Assembly (NCBI GenBank): GCA_026709365.1
Contig: JAPOTD010000123.1
Coordinates: 1-36,319, forward strand
Length of the DNA stretch: 36,319 bases
Direction of reading: 5' to 3'
Source of the DNA: Gammaproteobacteria bacterium
Lineage (GTDB): Bacteria; Pseudomonadota; Gammaproteobacteria; Pseudomonadales; Azotimanducaceae
The notes under the pieces are model-generated. The model did not search any database. It saw only the letters and a list, made by a program, of their open reading frames with translations, and had not been told where the DNA came from. Of this stretch, positions 1 through 7,602 are shown piece by piece; the stretch's first letter is position 1, and each line of letters starts with the position of its first letter. The position numbers were made by a program, and so were the translations under genes.

Positions 1-180
1 GATGGACAAGGCAACGGCGATGGGCAGTTGCCGAAAGATGCGGTCAACCTCGCGCTCGTAGCGCACCGGGTCGCAATAGGCCGCAACCGGGAGCCGCATC
101 TGGGCGGCTGCTTGGTCGGTGGTCCTGCGCTGCCAGTGCGCCAGCGCCCGCCTGGCCAATTCGATCCGTTCTTGGGTCAT
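1..180 (-). CDS. Rieske-type ring-hydroxylating oxygenase, N-terminal fragment (cut by window edge)
   Basis: The - strand reads 60 codons without a stop from an ATG at 180 to the window edge, so only the first 60 residues are visible. The segment YCDPVRYEREVDRIFRQLPI resembles the stretch that precedes the Rieske [2Fe-2S] domain in the large subunit of aromatic ring-hydroxylating dioxygenases, where a 'DP..F..E..RIF' pattern is typical. Those enzymes use NADH-derived electrons to hydroxylate aromatic or related substrates. The Rieske Cys/His ligands themselves lie outside the window, so the family call rests on one motif. There is no clear Shine-Dalgarno sequence before the ATG and the frame stays open upstream, so the start is provisional. 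It is transcribed away from the SDR gene. Confidence 0.5.
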   Translation of the reverse strand, partial: MTQERIELARRALAHWQRRTTDQAAAQMRLPVAAYCDPVRYEREVDRIFRQLPIAVALSI

Positions 181-268
181 GCCGATGCTTAAGGGAACGG
201 CTCGCCGGAAGGCCCGCCGAATGGTCCGCACCTTGCCGCCCTGCCCGCTCGTTGTCAATCTCGGTGCT

Positions 269-360
269 GTGCGGGCCAGGAAACATATCGAAACCTGACC
301 CACCCAAAGAGCGCGGAGTTTCGCGCCAGCGAAACTCCAACCGCCTCTCGCCCTCTGGGC
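269..360 (-). repeat. Dispersed intergenic repeat, copy 1 (full length)
   Basis: This copy reads on the - strand. It has a GCCTCTCGCCC / GGGCGAGAGGC hairpin, then a second hairpin around GGAGTTTCG / CGAAACTCC, then a conserved tail with GGGTCAGGTTTCGATATG and GCCCGCAC. Near-identical copies lie at about 22975-23072 and 23634-23736, and tail-only copies at about 25003 and 34402. The two-hairpin form resembles REP or BIME elements that are mobilised by REP-associated tyrosine transposases, but no such transposase is seen in the window. Confidence 0.75.
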
Positions 361-445
361 GAGAGGCGCGGGCAACATCAGACCGCATTCGGCTAGAATG
401 CGCCCTCTTCAAACCCTCATCAACCATTCACTGGGAGCTTATTTC

Positions 446-1321
446 ATGGGCAAGTTGGACGGCAAGGCGGCGCTGGTCACGGGCGCAGGCGGGGGCCTCG
501 GGCGGGCGCACGCCCTGCTGCTGGCGCAGGAAGGCGCGGCAGTGGTGGTCAACGACCTCGGCGGCACGCGGGACGGCACCGGCCAAGGCTCCGCCATGGC
601 GGACGGCGTGGTCGAGGAGATCAAGGCGGCAGGCGGCCAAGCGGTGGCGGACTACGGCTCGGTCTCCGACGAAGCGGGCGCCAAGGCGATGGTGCAGGCA
701 GCCGTGGCGCACTTCGGCAAAATCGACATTTGCATCAACAACGCCGGCATCCTGCGCGACAAGTCCTTCAAGAACATGACCAACGAGCTGTGGGACGTCG
801 TCATTGACGTCCACCTGCGAGGCACCTACTTGGTGGCCAAGGCGGCTTGGGACCAGATGCTGGCCCAAGGCAGCGGCGGGCGCATCATCAACACCAGCTC
901 CACCTCCGGGCTGATCGGCAACTTCGGGCAAGCGAACTACGCCGCCGCCAAGGCGGGCATCGCGGGCATTACCCGGACGCTGGCGCTCGAAGGCGTCAAG
1001 TACGGCATCACCGTGAACACCTTGGCGCCGGCCGCTTGGTCGCGCATGACCGAGGACATCATGCCGGAGAACACCGAGGAGCACTTCGACCCGGCGAAGG
1101 TTTCCCCGGTGGTGGCCTGGCTGTGCACCGACGACGCCAAGCACGTCACCGGACGCCAGTTCTGCGCCGGCGGCAACCGGGTCTCCCTACTCTCCTGGCA
1201 GGTGCTGGAAATTGCCCAAGGCGACCCCATGGACCAACCCTTCACCGTGGCGGAAATCGGCGAACGCATGGCCGCCACGGTCGAGGACTGGCCGCGTCTG
1301 CTGAAGCCGATGGAGGTCTAG
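446..1321 (+). CDS. SDR family oxidoreductase, (3R)-hydroxyacyl-CoA dehydrogenase-like
   Basis: A 291-residue classical short-chain dehydrogenase. It has the nucleotide-binding motif TGAGGGLGRAHA near residues 13-24, the NNAG motif, a catalytic Ser in INTSSTSG and the YxxxK pair in YAAAK. The long loop after beta-2 (VNDLGGTRDGTGQGS) and the NNAGILRDKSF segment are typical of the SDR domain of peroxisomal multifunctional enzyme type 2, which oxidises (3R)-hydroxyacyl-CoA with NAD+. I therefore infer a role in acyl-CoA or sterol side-chain oxidation. The start is placed at the ATG at 446 because GGGAG lies about 9 bases upstream; an earlier in-frame ATG at 398 lacks this. Its stop codon overlaps the stop of the convergent PhyH-like gene. 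The substrate is unknown. Confidence 0.85.
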   Translation: MGKLDGKAALVTGAGGGLGRAHALLLAQEGAAVVVNDLGGTRDGTGQGSAMADGVVEEIKAAGGQAVADYGSVSDEAGAKAMVQAAVAHFGKIDICINNAGILRDKSFKNMTNELWDVVIDVHLRGTYLVAKAAWDQMLAQGSGGRIINTSSTSGLIGNFGQANYAAAKAGIAGITRTLALEGVKYGITVNTLAPAAWSRMTEDIMPENTEEHFDPAKVSPVVAWLCTDDAKHVTGRQFCAGGNRVSLLSWQVLEIAQGDPMDQPFTVAEIGERMAATVEDWPRLLKPMEV

Positions 1322-2082
1322 ATCCGACCTATCCGCCGCGCCTGCTTGCCTTGGCGCCAATCCCGCAGGGGCGATTCGCAGTCCGCTGCGGCGTAGTGGC
1401 TGGAAATGGCGCGGCGGAAGCCATCGCTTCGGTTGTGGCCGGAGCCGTGGATGAGTAGCGGATGGAACAACAGCGTGTCTCCCGGCGCCATGGGCACATG
1501 CACCCGGCCTTCAAGGCCATTGGCCGCAATGCCGAGGAAACCGGCGTTGACGTACTCCCAGTCCGGGTCGCCGTGGTCGAGCAGCGGTCCCTTGTGGCTG
1601 CCGGGAATCACGGCCAAGCAGCCGTTTTCCCGGTTGGCGGCGCCGAAGGCCGTCCAGGTGCCGATGATGCGGTCAGCGGGACGGATGCGGAAGTAGCGCA
1701 GGTCCTGGTGCAGGGGATGGCGCCCGTCAACGCCGGGCGGCTTGTTGAACACGTTGGTGGAAATGCTGTAAAGGTCGTCGCCGATCAGGCTGCGCACGGC
1801 GGCTAGCACTCCAGGCTCCAAGGTGTAGCCGTAGAGGGCGACATCGTCCTCGAAATTGATCATCTTGTTGACGCCGTGCAGCGGCGTGTCCGGTTGCACG
1901 GCGCCCCTGACGACCATCACGTCGCGCATGACCTTCATGGCGGCGGTCGGCGCGGCGTCGGCGATGGCGAAGGCGACGAAGCGCGCCTCGTACGCGGCAA
2001 GGCGCGACTCCGGGATCAAGCCTGGAAGCAGCAGGTAGCCCTGCGCCCAGTAGCGCTCGACCTGCTCGTCGCTCAAGCTCAC
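1318..2082 (-). CDS. Phytanoyl-CoA dioxygenase (PhyH) family protein
   Basis: A 254-residue protein that starts at a GTG (VSLSDEQVERYW). The frame stays open further upstream, but that part is only the shadow of the VOC gene. PhyH enzymes are Fe(II)/2-oxoglutarate-dependent hydroxylases. The expected HxD iron motif is visible in PLHQDLRYF and the distal His in LIHGSGHNRS; an Arg-containing segment (GFRRAISSHY) follows, where the 2-oxoglutarate-binding Arg is expected. A purine-rich GGGGCGGAAA lies immediately before the GTG. It is downstream of, and in line with, the VOC gene (about 40 bases apart), so the two may form an operon. The TAG stops of this gene and the + strand SDR overlap by two bases. 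The substrate cannot be predicted; many family members are not phytanoyl-CoA hydroxylases. Confidence 0.85.
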   Translation of the reverse strand: MSLSDEQVERYWAQGYLLLPGLIPESRLAAYEARFVAFAIADAAPTAAMKVMRDVMVVRGAVQPDTPLHGVNKMINFEDDVALYGYTLEPGVLAAVRSLIGDDLYSISTNVFNKPPGVDGRHPLHQDLRYFRIRPADRIIGTWTAFGAANRENGCLAVIPGSHKGPLLDHGDPDWEYVNAGFLGIAANGLEGRVHVPMAPGDTLLFHPLLIHGSGHNRSDGFRRAISSHYAAADCESPLRDWRQGKQARRIGRI

Positions 2083-2122
2083 TTTCCGCCCCGCGGACGC
2101 CGACGCCGCCTCCGGCCGGATG

Positions 2123-2494
2123 CTACATCTGCATCTCGAAAAAGCACAGCTTGTTGCCGTCGAGGTCGCGGACGTAGGCGCCGTAAAACACCGGCATTCG
2201 CTCGCCGGGCGCGCCTTCGTCGGTGGCGCCCAGTTCGATGGCCTTGGCGTAGAGCTTGTCAACGCCCGCCCGGTCCGCGCCGGGAATGGCCACCATGTTG
2301 CCGTTGCCGGGATGCTGGGCCTCCTCGTCGTACGGAATGCAGATGGCCAGCATGGCACTGTCCGTGCCGGTGCCGTAGAACTTGATGCGGTCCATGCCAA
2401 ACAGTTGCTTGGCCCCGATTTCGCCGAGCAGTTCGTCGTAGAACGCCACCGCCCGGTCCATGTCATTGACGCCAATTGTGGTGTATCCCAACAC
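2123..2494 (-). CDS. VOC (glyoxalase/bleomycin resistance) family protein
   Basis: A 123-residue vicinal-oxygen-chelate protein. The opening VLGYTTIGVNDMDRAVAFYD is the first beta-alpha module of the fold, and the second module ends in YVRDLDGNKLCFFEM, with the typical D-x-D-G-N-K and terminal metal-ligand Glu. The GTG start at 2494 is preceded by AAGGAG about 9 bases upstream and is preferred to a longer open frame starting at 2569. Family members include glyoxalases, ring-cleavage dioxygenases and antibiotic-binding proteins. This single-domain form gives no clear substrate. It is the first gene of a likely two-gene unit with the PhyH-like dioxygenase. About 200 bases of non-coding DNA separate it from the divergent cas9. 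Confidence 0.85.
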   Translation of the reverse strand: MLGYTTIGVNDMDRAVAFYDELLGEIGAKQLFGMDRIKFYGTGTDSAMLAICIPYDEEAQHPGNGNMVAIPGADRAGVDKLYAKAIELGATDEGAPGERMPVFYGAYVRDLDGNKLCFFEMQM

Positions 2495-2696
2495 TGCGCT
2501 TATCTCCTTGTGGGTTGCTTGAGGTGATCTCCTGTTACGTCCGCCCGAACCACCGGCGGCGAGGAGCATAGTTTAGCGGAAAGCGGCGGGGCTATCCTAG
2601 AATCTGTGAGCCGTTACGGCTGGGCATGGTCGGTCGCGAGAGTGCTTGGGAGGTTGTTAGAATACAGGTTCGAGTCAAATCAGTAGGGAAGAGTTC

Positions 2697-5600
2697 GTGG
2701 AACCCATGAAGTATCGATTAGGTCTTGATGTGGGCACGAATTCACTCGGCTGGTGCGTACTGCAACTCGACGATCGAGGAGACCCCTGCGGAATTGCCGA
2801 CGCAGGCGTCCGTATATTCTCCGAGGGCAGGGACAACAAGAGTCTGGCCACCTTGGCCGCCACCCGGCGCGCGGCCCGCTCAGCGCGACGCCGCAGGGAC
2901 CGTTTCAAGCAGCGGCGGAACTTCCTGTTGCGCGAATTGACCGACGCCAGGTTGCTTCCAGAAGCGGGACCGGAACGCAAGTCGTTGGAAAAGCTCAATC
3001 CGTTGAAGCTGCGAGCCGATGCCCTCACTAGGCGGCTGGCGCTCTGGGAGGTCGGCCGGGCTCTGTTCCATCTCAATCAGCGCCGTGGCTTCAAGAGCAA
3101 CCGCAGGGATCAAAGCGAGGAGGCGGGAATTGGGGGCGTGGTCTCAAGTTCAGCCCGGCTTCTCTTGGAGCACATGGGGCTGATCGATCCCCCAATGCCC
3201 AGCGAGGAATACAAGAAGTTGTCCCCGGCAGAGAAGAAGCGTACGCGCAGGCGGGAGGCGCAAACACGGAATCAGGCGTTGGACAAGCTCAAGAGCGACA
3301 AGCACAGGAGTTATGGGGCCTTCCTCCTTCAGCGGCAGCAGAACGGCAAACCCACCCGTGCCCGCCCGGGAGCAGCGGCCGACGGAAAACTTTACGACGT
3401 GTATCCAACACGGGAACTGTACGAGGATGAGTTCAACAAGATATGGCAGGCTCAGGCACAGCATCACCCCGGCGAAATGACCGAGGCGGCCAAAAATCGG
3501 ATCCACAGGGCGATCTTCTTCCAGCGACCACTGAAACCCCAAAAGCGGGGCAAGTGTACGTACATGTCCGCCGAAGACCGCACCTTCCGGGCCATGCCCA
3601 GCTTCCAGCGCTATCGAATCCATCAGGAAGTCAACAGCTTGGAGTGGCGGGACAGCAGGCAGAGCCACAGGGTTCGTGACTATCCCGATGCCCGTGATGC
3701 CATCGTGAAACTGCTCGAGGAAGTCAAGGCCAAGAACGGTCAGGTGCCATTCAGCAAGATGAACACTTTGTTGAAACGCCTAGACCTTGCGGAGGGTGCC
3801 ATCACATTCAATTTCGAGGGATCCAAGCGGAAGGGACTTGACGGCAATCTGACCAGCAGTCTCATGCAGCATGAAGACATGATCGGACCAGATTGGCACG
3901 CATGGCCCCTAGAGAGAAAGGACGAATTCATCGATGTCCTACTCAACGGCACTCCGCAGCAGCAGAAGCGAGATCGAGATTGGCTGGAGGGAGGCCCGAG
4001 GCGGACACCTCAAGACGGTGCTGCGGACGACAAAGAAGTGCAGAAGTATCTCATCGAGCGCTTCAGCCTAGACCCGCAGACAGCCGAAAACTGCCTAAGC
4101 GCTCCGCTAAAGAACGACACGGCCAATATATCTCTCAAGGCTGCTTTGCTCATGCTGGAACGACTGAGGGACGGCATCGCCAACTCCGATACCGGAGAGA
4201 TTGAGCTTCCCTTGCAGAACGAGGCCGCATCGGCAGTGGCGAAGGAGATTGATGGCTTCGTGGATCCCCACCGAAAACGAGGGGATGACGGCAAGTACGA
4301 GCTTCTGACCGAACTCCCTTACTACGGCGAGGTGTTTCGCGACGGAAGGCACATCATCCCAGGCACCGGCAATCCGCAAGACGATGACAAGACCCGTTGG
4401 GGTGGGGTAACCAACCCCACAGTGCATATCGCGCTCAATCAGATCAGGCTTGTTGTCAATGAACTGATCGAACGGCATGGTCACCCTCACTCCGTGGCAA
4501 TAGAGTTGGGTAGGGACTTGCCCCTTGGGCCACAGAAGCGCAGGGAGATAGAAAGGGAACAGAAGGAAAATCAGGACAGGAACGAAGCGCACAACAAAAA
4601 ACTGAGTGAGCTTGGTCAGGTGCCAAGCACAGCGAATCGGTTGCGCCTGTTTCTTTGGGAACAGCTGGACAAGGATCCTGCGGGACGTTGCTGCCCGTTT
4701 TCAGGCCGAAGGATTGGCATCGCGGATCTCTTCAGCTCCGAGGTGGAAGTCGAACACTTGATTCCCTTCAGCCGCTCGCTGGATGACAGCCGGGCAAACA
4801 AGGTGGTGTGCATGCGGGAAGCCAACAGGTTCAAGGGAAACCGCACTCCGCATGAAGCCTTTGGCGACAGCCCGGAGGGCTACCAATGGCATGAGATATT
4901 TGAGCGGTCGGGCAATCTTCCCCATGCCAAGCAGTGGCGATTCAAGCCCGATGCGATGGAAATCTGGCAAATGGGGAAGGATGCGGAGTTCACCAGCCGC
5001 CACCTGAACGACACTCGCTATATCGGTCGACTGACTCGAGAATACTTGGAGTGCGTTTGCCACGTTGACAGGATTGATGTGATCACCGGCCGCCTCACCG
5101 CGCTACTGCGACGGCATTGGCAGCTTCCGAGAAAGAATCGCGATGACCACCGCCATCACGCTGTGGATGCTATAGTCGTGGGAATGACGAATCGCAGCCT
5201 GCTGCAGAGGATGGCGACAGCGGCGAAGCGAATTGAAGGCATGGAGGGGAACTTGGCCGAGAGCCTCGGCCCAGTTTTCTCCCCAAGAAAGAACGGCGGT
5301 GATGCGGGAGTGCCGTGGCAGGGCTTTCGGGACGATGTTGGAGTGACCGTGGCCGGGATTGCCGTTTCGCACAAGCTGAAGCGCAAAACTCTTGGTCAAG
5401 GACGCACGGCAGGCCAAGACAGCACAGATGGTCAGCTACACAACGATTCGGCATACGGGATCGTGCGCGGGCCAGACAATCAAGGGCTATGCGAGGTGGT
5501 CAGACGAAAACCCGTGGCTGCCATAAAAGGCTTGGACGACGTTGGGCGCATCAGAGACATGCGGCTACGCGTACTGCTTCAAGTCGCTTTTGAGTTGGCG

Positions 5601-6200
5601 CAACAGCGTGGGGCAGAGAAAGAGAAAGACAAAGACGCCGGAGCCAAGGCAATTCAGGATTTGGCGAGATCCAAGGGCATCCGGCGCTTGCGCTGCACTG
5701 AACGATTGAAGGTCATTCCGATTGAGGATGATTCAGGCAAGCGCTACAAGGCATACAAGGGGGACAGCAATTGGGGAATGGAGATCTACGAGTATCCGCC
5801 CAGCCATGCTAGAGCAGGAAAGTGGGAGGGTCGGTTGATTTCCCGATTCAAAGCAAATCAGCGTGAGTTTAAGCCGGGTGAAACTTTCCGGCCCCATCCG
5901 GCTGCTCGGCTAGTGATGAGATTGCAGATCAACGATTGCGTTGAGATGCGCTGTGCGAACGGGGGACGCAAAAGCTACTACAGATTGCAAAAAGTATCTT
6001 CTGGCGTGTTGGTTTTCGCTGAGATTCACGAAGCCAACGTGGACGGCAGAGATCGAAGCAAGACTGATCCATACAGCTACACCCGCATTAGCCCTGGAAA
6101 GCTGCAGTCTCGCGAAGCAAGGAAAGTCCACATAAGCCCTTCCGGAAGAATAAGTTATGAAAATCGGAGCAGGCGCGGCATAGGCCGTCAAATTCCTTAG
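2697..6200 (+). CDS. cas9: CRISPR-associated endonuclease Cas9, type II-C
   Basis: A 1167-residue Cas9, the RNA-guided DNA nuclease of the locus. All nuclease motifs are intact. RuvC-I is YRLGLDVGTNSLGW with Asp11. An arginine-rich bridge helix (RRAARSARRRRDRFKQRR) follows near residue 60. RuvC-II is SVAIELGRDL with Glu603. The HNH core is VEVEHLIPFSRSLDD with His687 and a following Asn701. RuvC-III is DDHRHHAVDAIVV with His821 and Asp824. A CCPFSGRRI segment precedes HNH, as in other II-C proteins. The C-terminal PAM-interacting region ends with ARKVHISPSGRI. The length is near the upper end for II-C. The GTG at 2697 follows AGGGAAG by 5 bases; an ATG at 2706 is an alternative start. cas1 follows after about 100 bases. 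No csn2 or cas4 is present, which supports II-C. Confidence 0.97.
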   Translation: MEPMKYRLGLDVGTNSLGWCVLQLDDRGDPCGIADAGVRIFSEGRDNKSLATLAATRRAARSARRRRDRFKQRRNFLLRELTDARLLPEAGPERKSLEKLNPLKLRADALTRRLALWEVGRALFHLNQRRGFKSNRRDQSEEAGIGGVVSSSARLLLEHMGLIDPPMPSEEYKKLSPAEKKRTRRREAQTRNQALDKLKSDKHRSYGAFLLQRQQNGKPTRARPGAAADGKLYDVYPTRELYEDEFNKIWQAQAQHHPGEMTEAAKNRIHRAIFFQRPLKPQKRGKCTYMSAEDRTFRAMPSFQRYRIHQEVNSLEWRDSRQSHRVRDYPDARDAIVKLLEEVKAKNGQVPFSKMNTLLKRLDLAEGAITFNFEGSKRKGLDGNLTSSLMQHEDMIGPDWHAWPLERKDEFIDVLLNGTPQQQKRDRDWLEGGPRRTPQDGAADDKEVQKYLIERFSLDPQTAENCLSAPLKNDTANISLKAALLMLERLRDGIANSDTGEIELPLQNEAASAVAKEIDGFVDPHRKRGDDGKYELLTELPYYGEVFRDGRHIIPGTGNPQDDDKTRWGGVTNPTVHIALNQIRLVVNELIERHGHPHSVAIELGRDLPLGPQKRREIEREQKENQDRNEAHNKKLSELGQVPSTANRLRLFLWEQLDKDPAGRCCPFSGRRIGIADLFSSEVEVEHLIPFSRSLDDSRANKVVCMREANRFKGNRTPHEAFGDSPEGYQWHEIFERSGNLPHAKQWRFKPDAMEIWQMGKDAEFTSRHLNDTRYIGRLTREYLECVCHVDRIDVITGRLTALLRRHWQLPRKNRDDHRHHAVDAIVVGMTNRSLLQRMATAAKRIEGMEGNLAESLGPVFSPRKNGGDAGVPWQGFRDDVGVTVAGIAVSHKLKRKTLGQGRTAGQDSTDGQLHNDSAYGIVRGPDNQGLCEVVRRKPVAAIKGLDDVGRIRDMRLRVLLQVAFELAQQRGAEKEKDKDAGAKAIQDLARSKGIRRLRCTERLKVIPIEDDSGKRYKAYKGDSNWGMEIYEYPPSHARAGKWEGRLISRFKANQREFKPGETFRPHPAARLVMRLQINDCVEMRCANGGRKSYYRLQKVSSGVLVFAEIHEANVDGRDRSKTDPYSYTRISPGKLQSREARKVHISPSGRISYENRSRRGIGRQIP

Positions 6201-6301
6201 CCAGTTGCGAAATTGAGCAGTGGGAAATTACAAGGTAGGTGGTATTCTTGGCCCCTACTTCAAACCCCACTAGCGACGCTTCCCTAGCAACGAGGTCGCA
6301 A

Positions 6302-7204
6302 ATGGTGGGACAGATCGTTGAAGTCACTGATCCTGGGCACTGGCTGAAGAAGTTCAGAGGGTTCCTGCAAGTTCACAATAGCGGCCAGCTAATGGGTCAG
6401 GTTCCTCTTGATGACATTCAGGCCGTGCTGGTTTCAGTGCCTGGATGCAGCGTTTCTAGTATATTGCTCGACGACTTGGCGAATCGTGGCATTCCGCTGG
6501 TCACATGCGGGCGCAACTATACGCCAAGCAGTTGGACCATTCCGGTCACGGGAGCCGTGCGTCAGTTTCAAGTGATGCAAGCGCAGGCAAGTCTCTCTGA
6601 ACCCCGCCGAAAGAGGTTTTGGCAACGTGTCGTTCGGTCCAAGGTGGCCAATCAGGCAGAAGTTTTGGATCGGGCCGGGAAACCATGTCGGGACTTGACG
6701 AGAATGGTGCGCAAGGTAAAGTCCGGTGACTCCGACAACATTGAGGCTCAGGCGGCACGAGCCTACTGGCAGCGGTTGTTCGGCGCAGATTTCCGCCGTG
6801 ACCGCGGCGCTCCGGGACTGAACTCAGCGTTGAACTACGGCTACACCGTTTTGAGAGCCTGCATCTCTAGGGCAGTGTGCGGCGCTGGGCTGCACCCTAG
6901 CTTCAGTATCCACCACAAAAATCCCCAGAATCCAATGAACTTGGTGGATGATTTGGTCGAGCCGTTCCGACCGATCGCGGATTACGTGGTGTGGCTTCGA
7001 AGGGAGGACTACTCCGACGAGCTGATGCCCAAAGGAAAGCTCCGCCTCGCCGCATTGGTTTCTCTACAGGTGCCGACGTCGGACGGATTCTCTCCAGTAT
7101 CACTTGCCGCTGTGAGGATGTGCCGCGCATTCGCCAAGTACTGCAGAGGAGGCGAGCTTGAGGAAGTCATGCCCTCCCTGCCGATGGCGCTGGACACGGC
7201 ATGA
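6302..7204 (+). CDS. cas1: CRISPR-associated integrase Cas1, type II
   Basis: A 300-residue Cas1, the metal-dependent integrase that inserts new spacers together with Cas2. The beta-rich N-terminus (VGQIVEVTDPGHWLKKFRG, then VPLDDIQAVLV) is typical. The expected metal ligands are in place: Glu148 in DNIEAQAARAYW, His198 in GLHPSFSIHHKNP and Glu220 in DDLVEPFRP. I chose the ATG at 6302 because GAGG lies 6 bases upstream and the protein then matches the family's N-terminus. An in-frame GTG at 6239 would add 21 residues of low similarity. The stop overlaps the cas2 start (ATGA), so translation is probably coupled. Base composition is visibly less GC-rich than in the flanking metabolic genes. Confidence 0.95.
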   Translation: MVGQIVEVTDPGHWLKKFRGFLQVHNSGQLMGQVPLDDIQAVLVSVPGCSVSSILLDDLANRGIPLVTCGRNYTPSSWTIPVTGAVRQFQVMQAQASLSEPRRKRFWQRVVRSKVANQAEVLDRAGKPCRDLTRMVRKVKSGDSDNIEAQAARAYWQRLFGADFRRDRGAPGLNSALNYGYTVLRACISRAVCGAGLHPSFSIHHKNPQNPMNLVDDLVEPFRPIADYVVWLRREDYSDELMPKGKLRLAALVSLQVPTSDGFSPVSLAAVRMCRAFAKYCRGGELEEVMPSLPMALDTA

Positions 7205-7542
7205 CGGACACCCACAGGCTCAGCCCTTACCGGATCATGTGGCTATTCGTGATGTTTGACCTGCCGGTGGGCACCAAGAAGGAGCGAAAGCAGGCAACCA
7301 AGTTTCGAAATAGCCTGCTTGACCTTGGGTTCGAGATGTCGCAGTTTTCAGTGTACCTGAAGTACTGCGCATCCACCGAGAAAGCGGATGCTGTCACGGA
7401 CAAAATTCCGCCACTGCTGCCACCGGGAGGGAAGGTCGATATGCTCTGCATCACCGACAAGCAGTTCTCGAACATGCGCCGATACCACGCTGGAATCCCT
7501 GAGAACTCCAATGGCACCCCCCATCAATTGCGCTTATTCTAG
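7201..7542 (+). CDS. cas2: CRISPR-associated protein Cas2
   Basis: A 113-residue Cas2, which forms the central dimer of the Cas1-Cas2 spacer-integration complex. The first strand and loop, IMWLFVMFDLPVGTKKERK, carry the conserved Asp of the ferredoxin-like fold. FRNSLLDLGFEMSQFSVYLKYC is the next characteristic segment. The length is normal for type II systems. It overlaps the end of cas1 by four bases. The gene ends 60 bases before the first CRISPR repeat, and that interval is AT-rich. The operon order cas9-cas1-cas2-array, with no fourth cas gene, is that of subtype II-C. Confidence 0.95.
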   Translation: MTDTHRLSPYRIMWLFVMFDLPVGTKKERKQATKFRNSLLDLGFEMSQFSVYLKYCASTEKADAVTDKIPPLLPPGGKVDMLCITDKQFSNMRRYHAGIPENSNGTPHQLRLF

Positions 7543-7602
7543 TCTATTTTCCTCTCTTCTTACAAAATTTCTGCTTTCCAATCAACAAGTTATGTTGTCA
7601 CT
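7543..7602. other. AT-rich interval between cas2 and the array
   Basis: Sixty bases, much richer in A+T than anything near it, with pyrimidine runs after the cas2 stop. It holds a small inverted repeat, CAACAAGTTATGTTG (7583-7597), and the junction CACTAGTG next to the first repeat is a perfect 8-bp palindrome. By the crRNA orientation it is the 3' end of the array. It could carry the end of the cas transcript, the end of the pre-crRNA, or an integration signal. No strong terminator with a T-run is seen. Confidence 0.5.

Noticed and set aside
2083-2475. A 130-residue N-terminal extension of the PhyH-like protein
   Set aside because: It overlaps the VOC gene in another frame, has shadow-like composition rich in Ser, Thr, Pro and Arg, and shows no family similarity.
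2598-2663. Two TAGAAT-like -10 boxes upstream of cas9 as its promoter
   Set aside because: Neither has a -35 box at a suitable distance, so no promoter is annotated.
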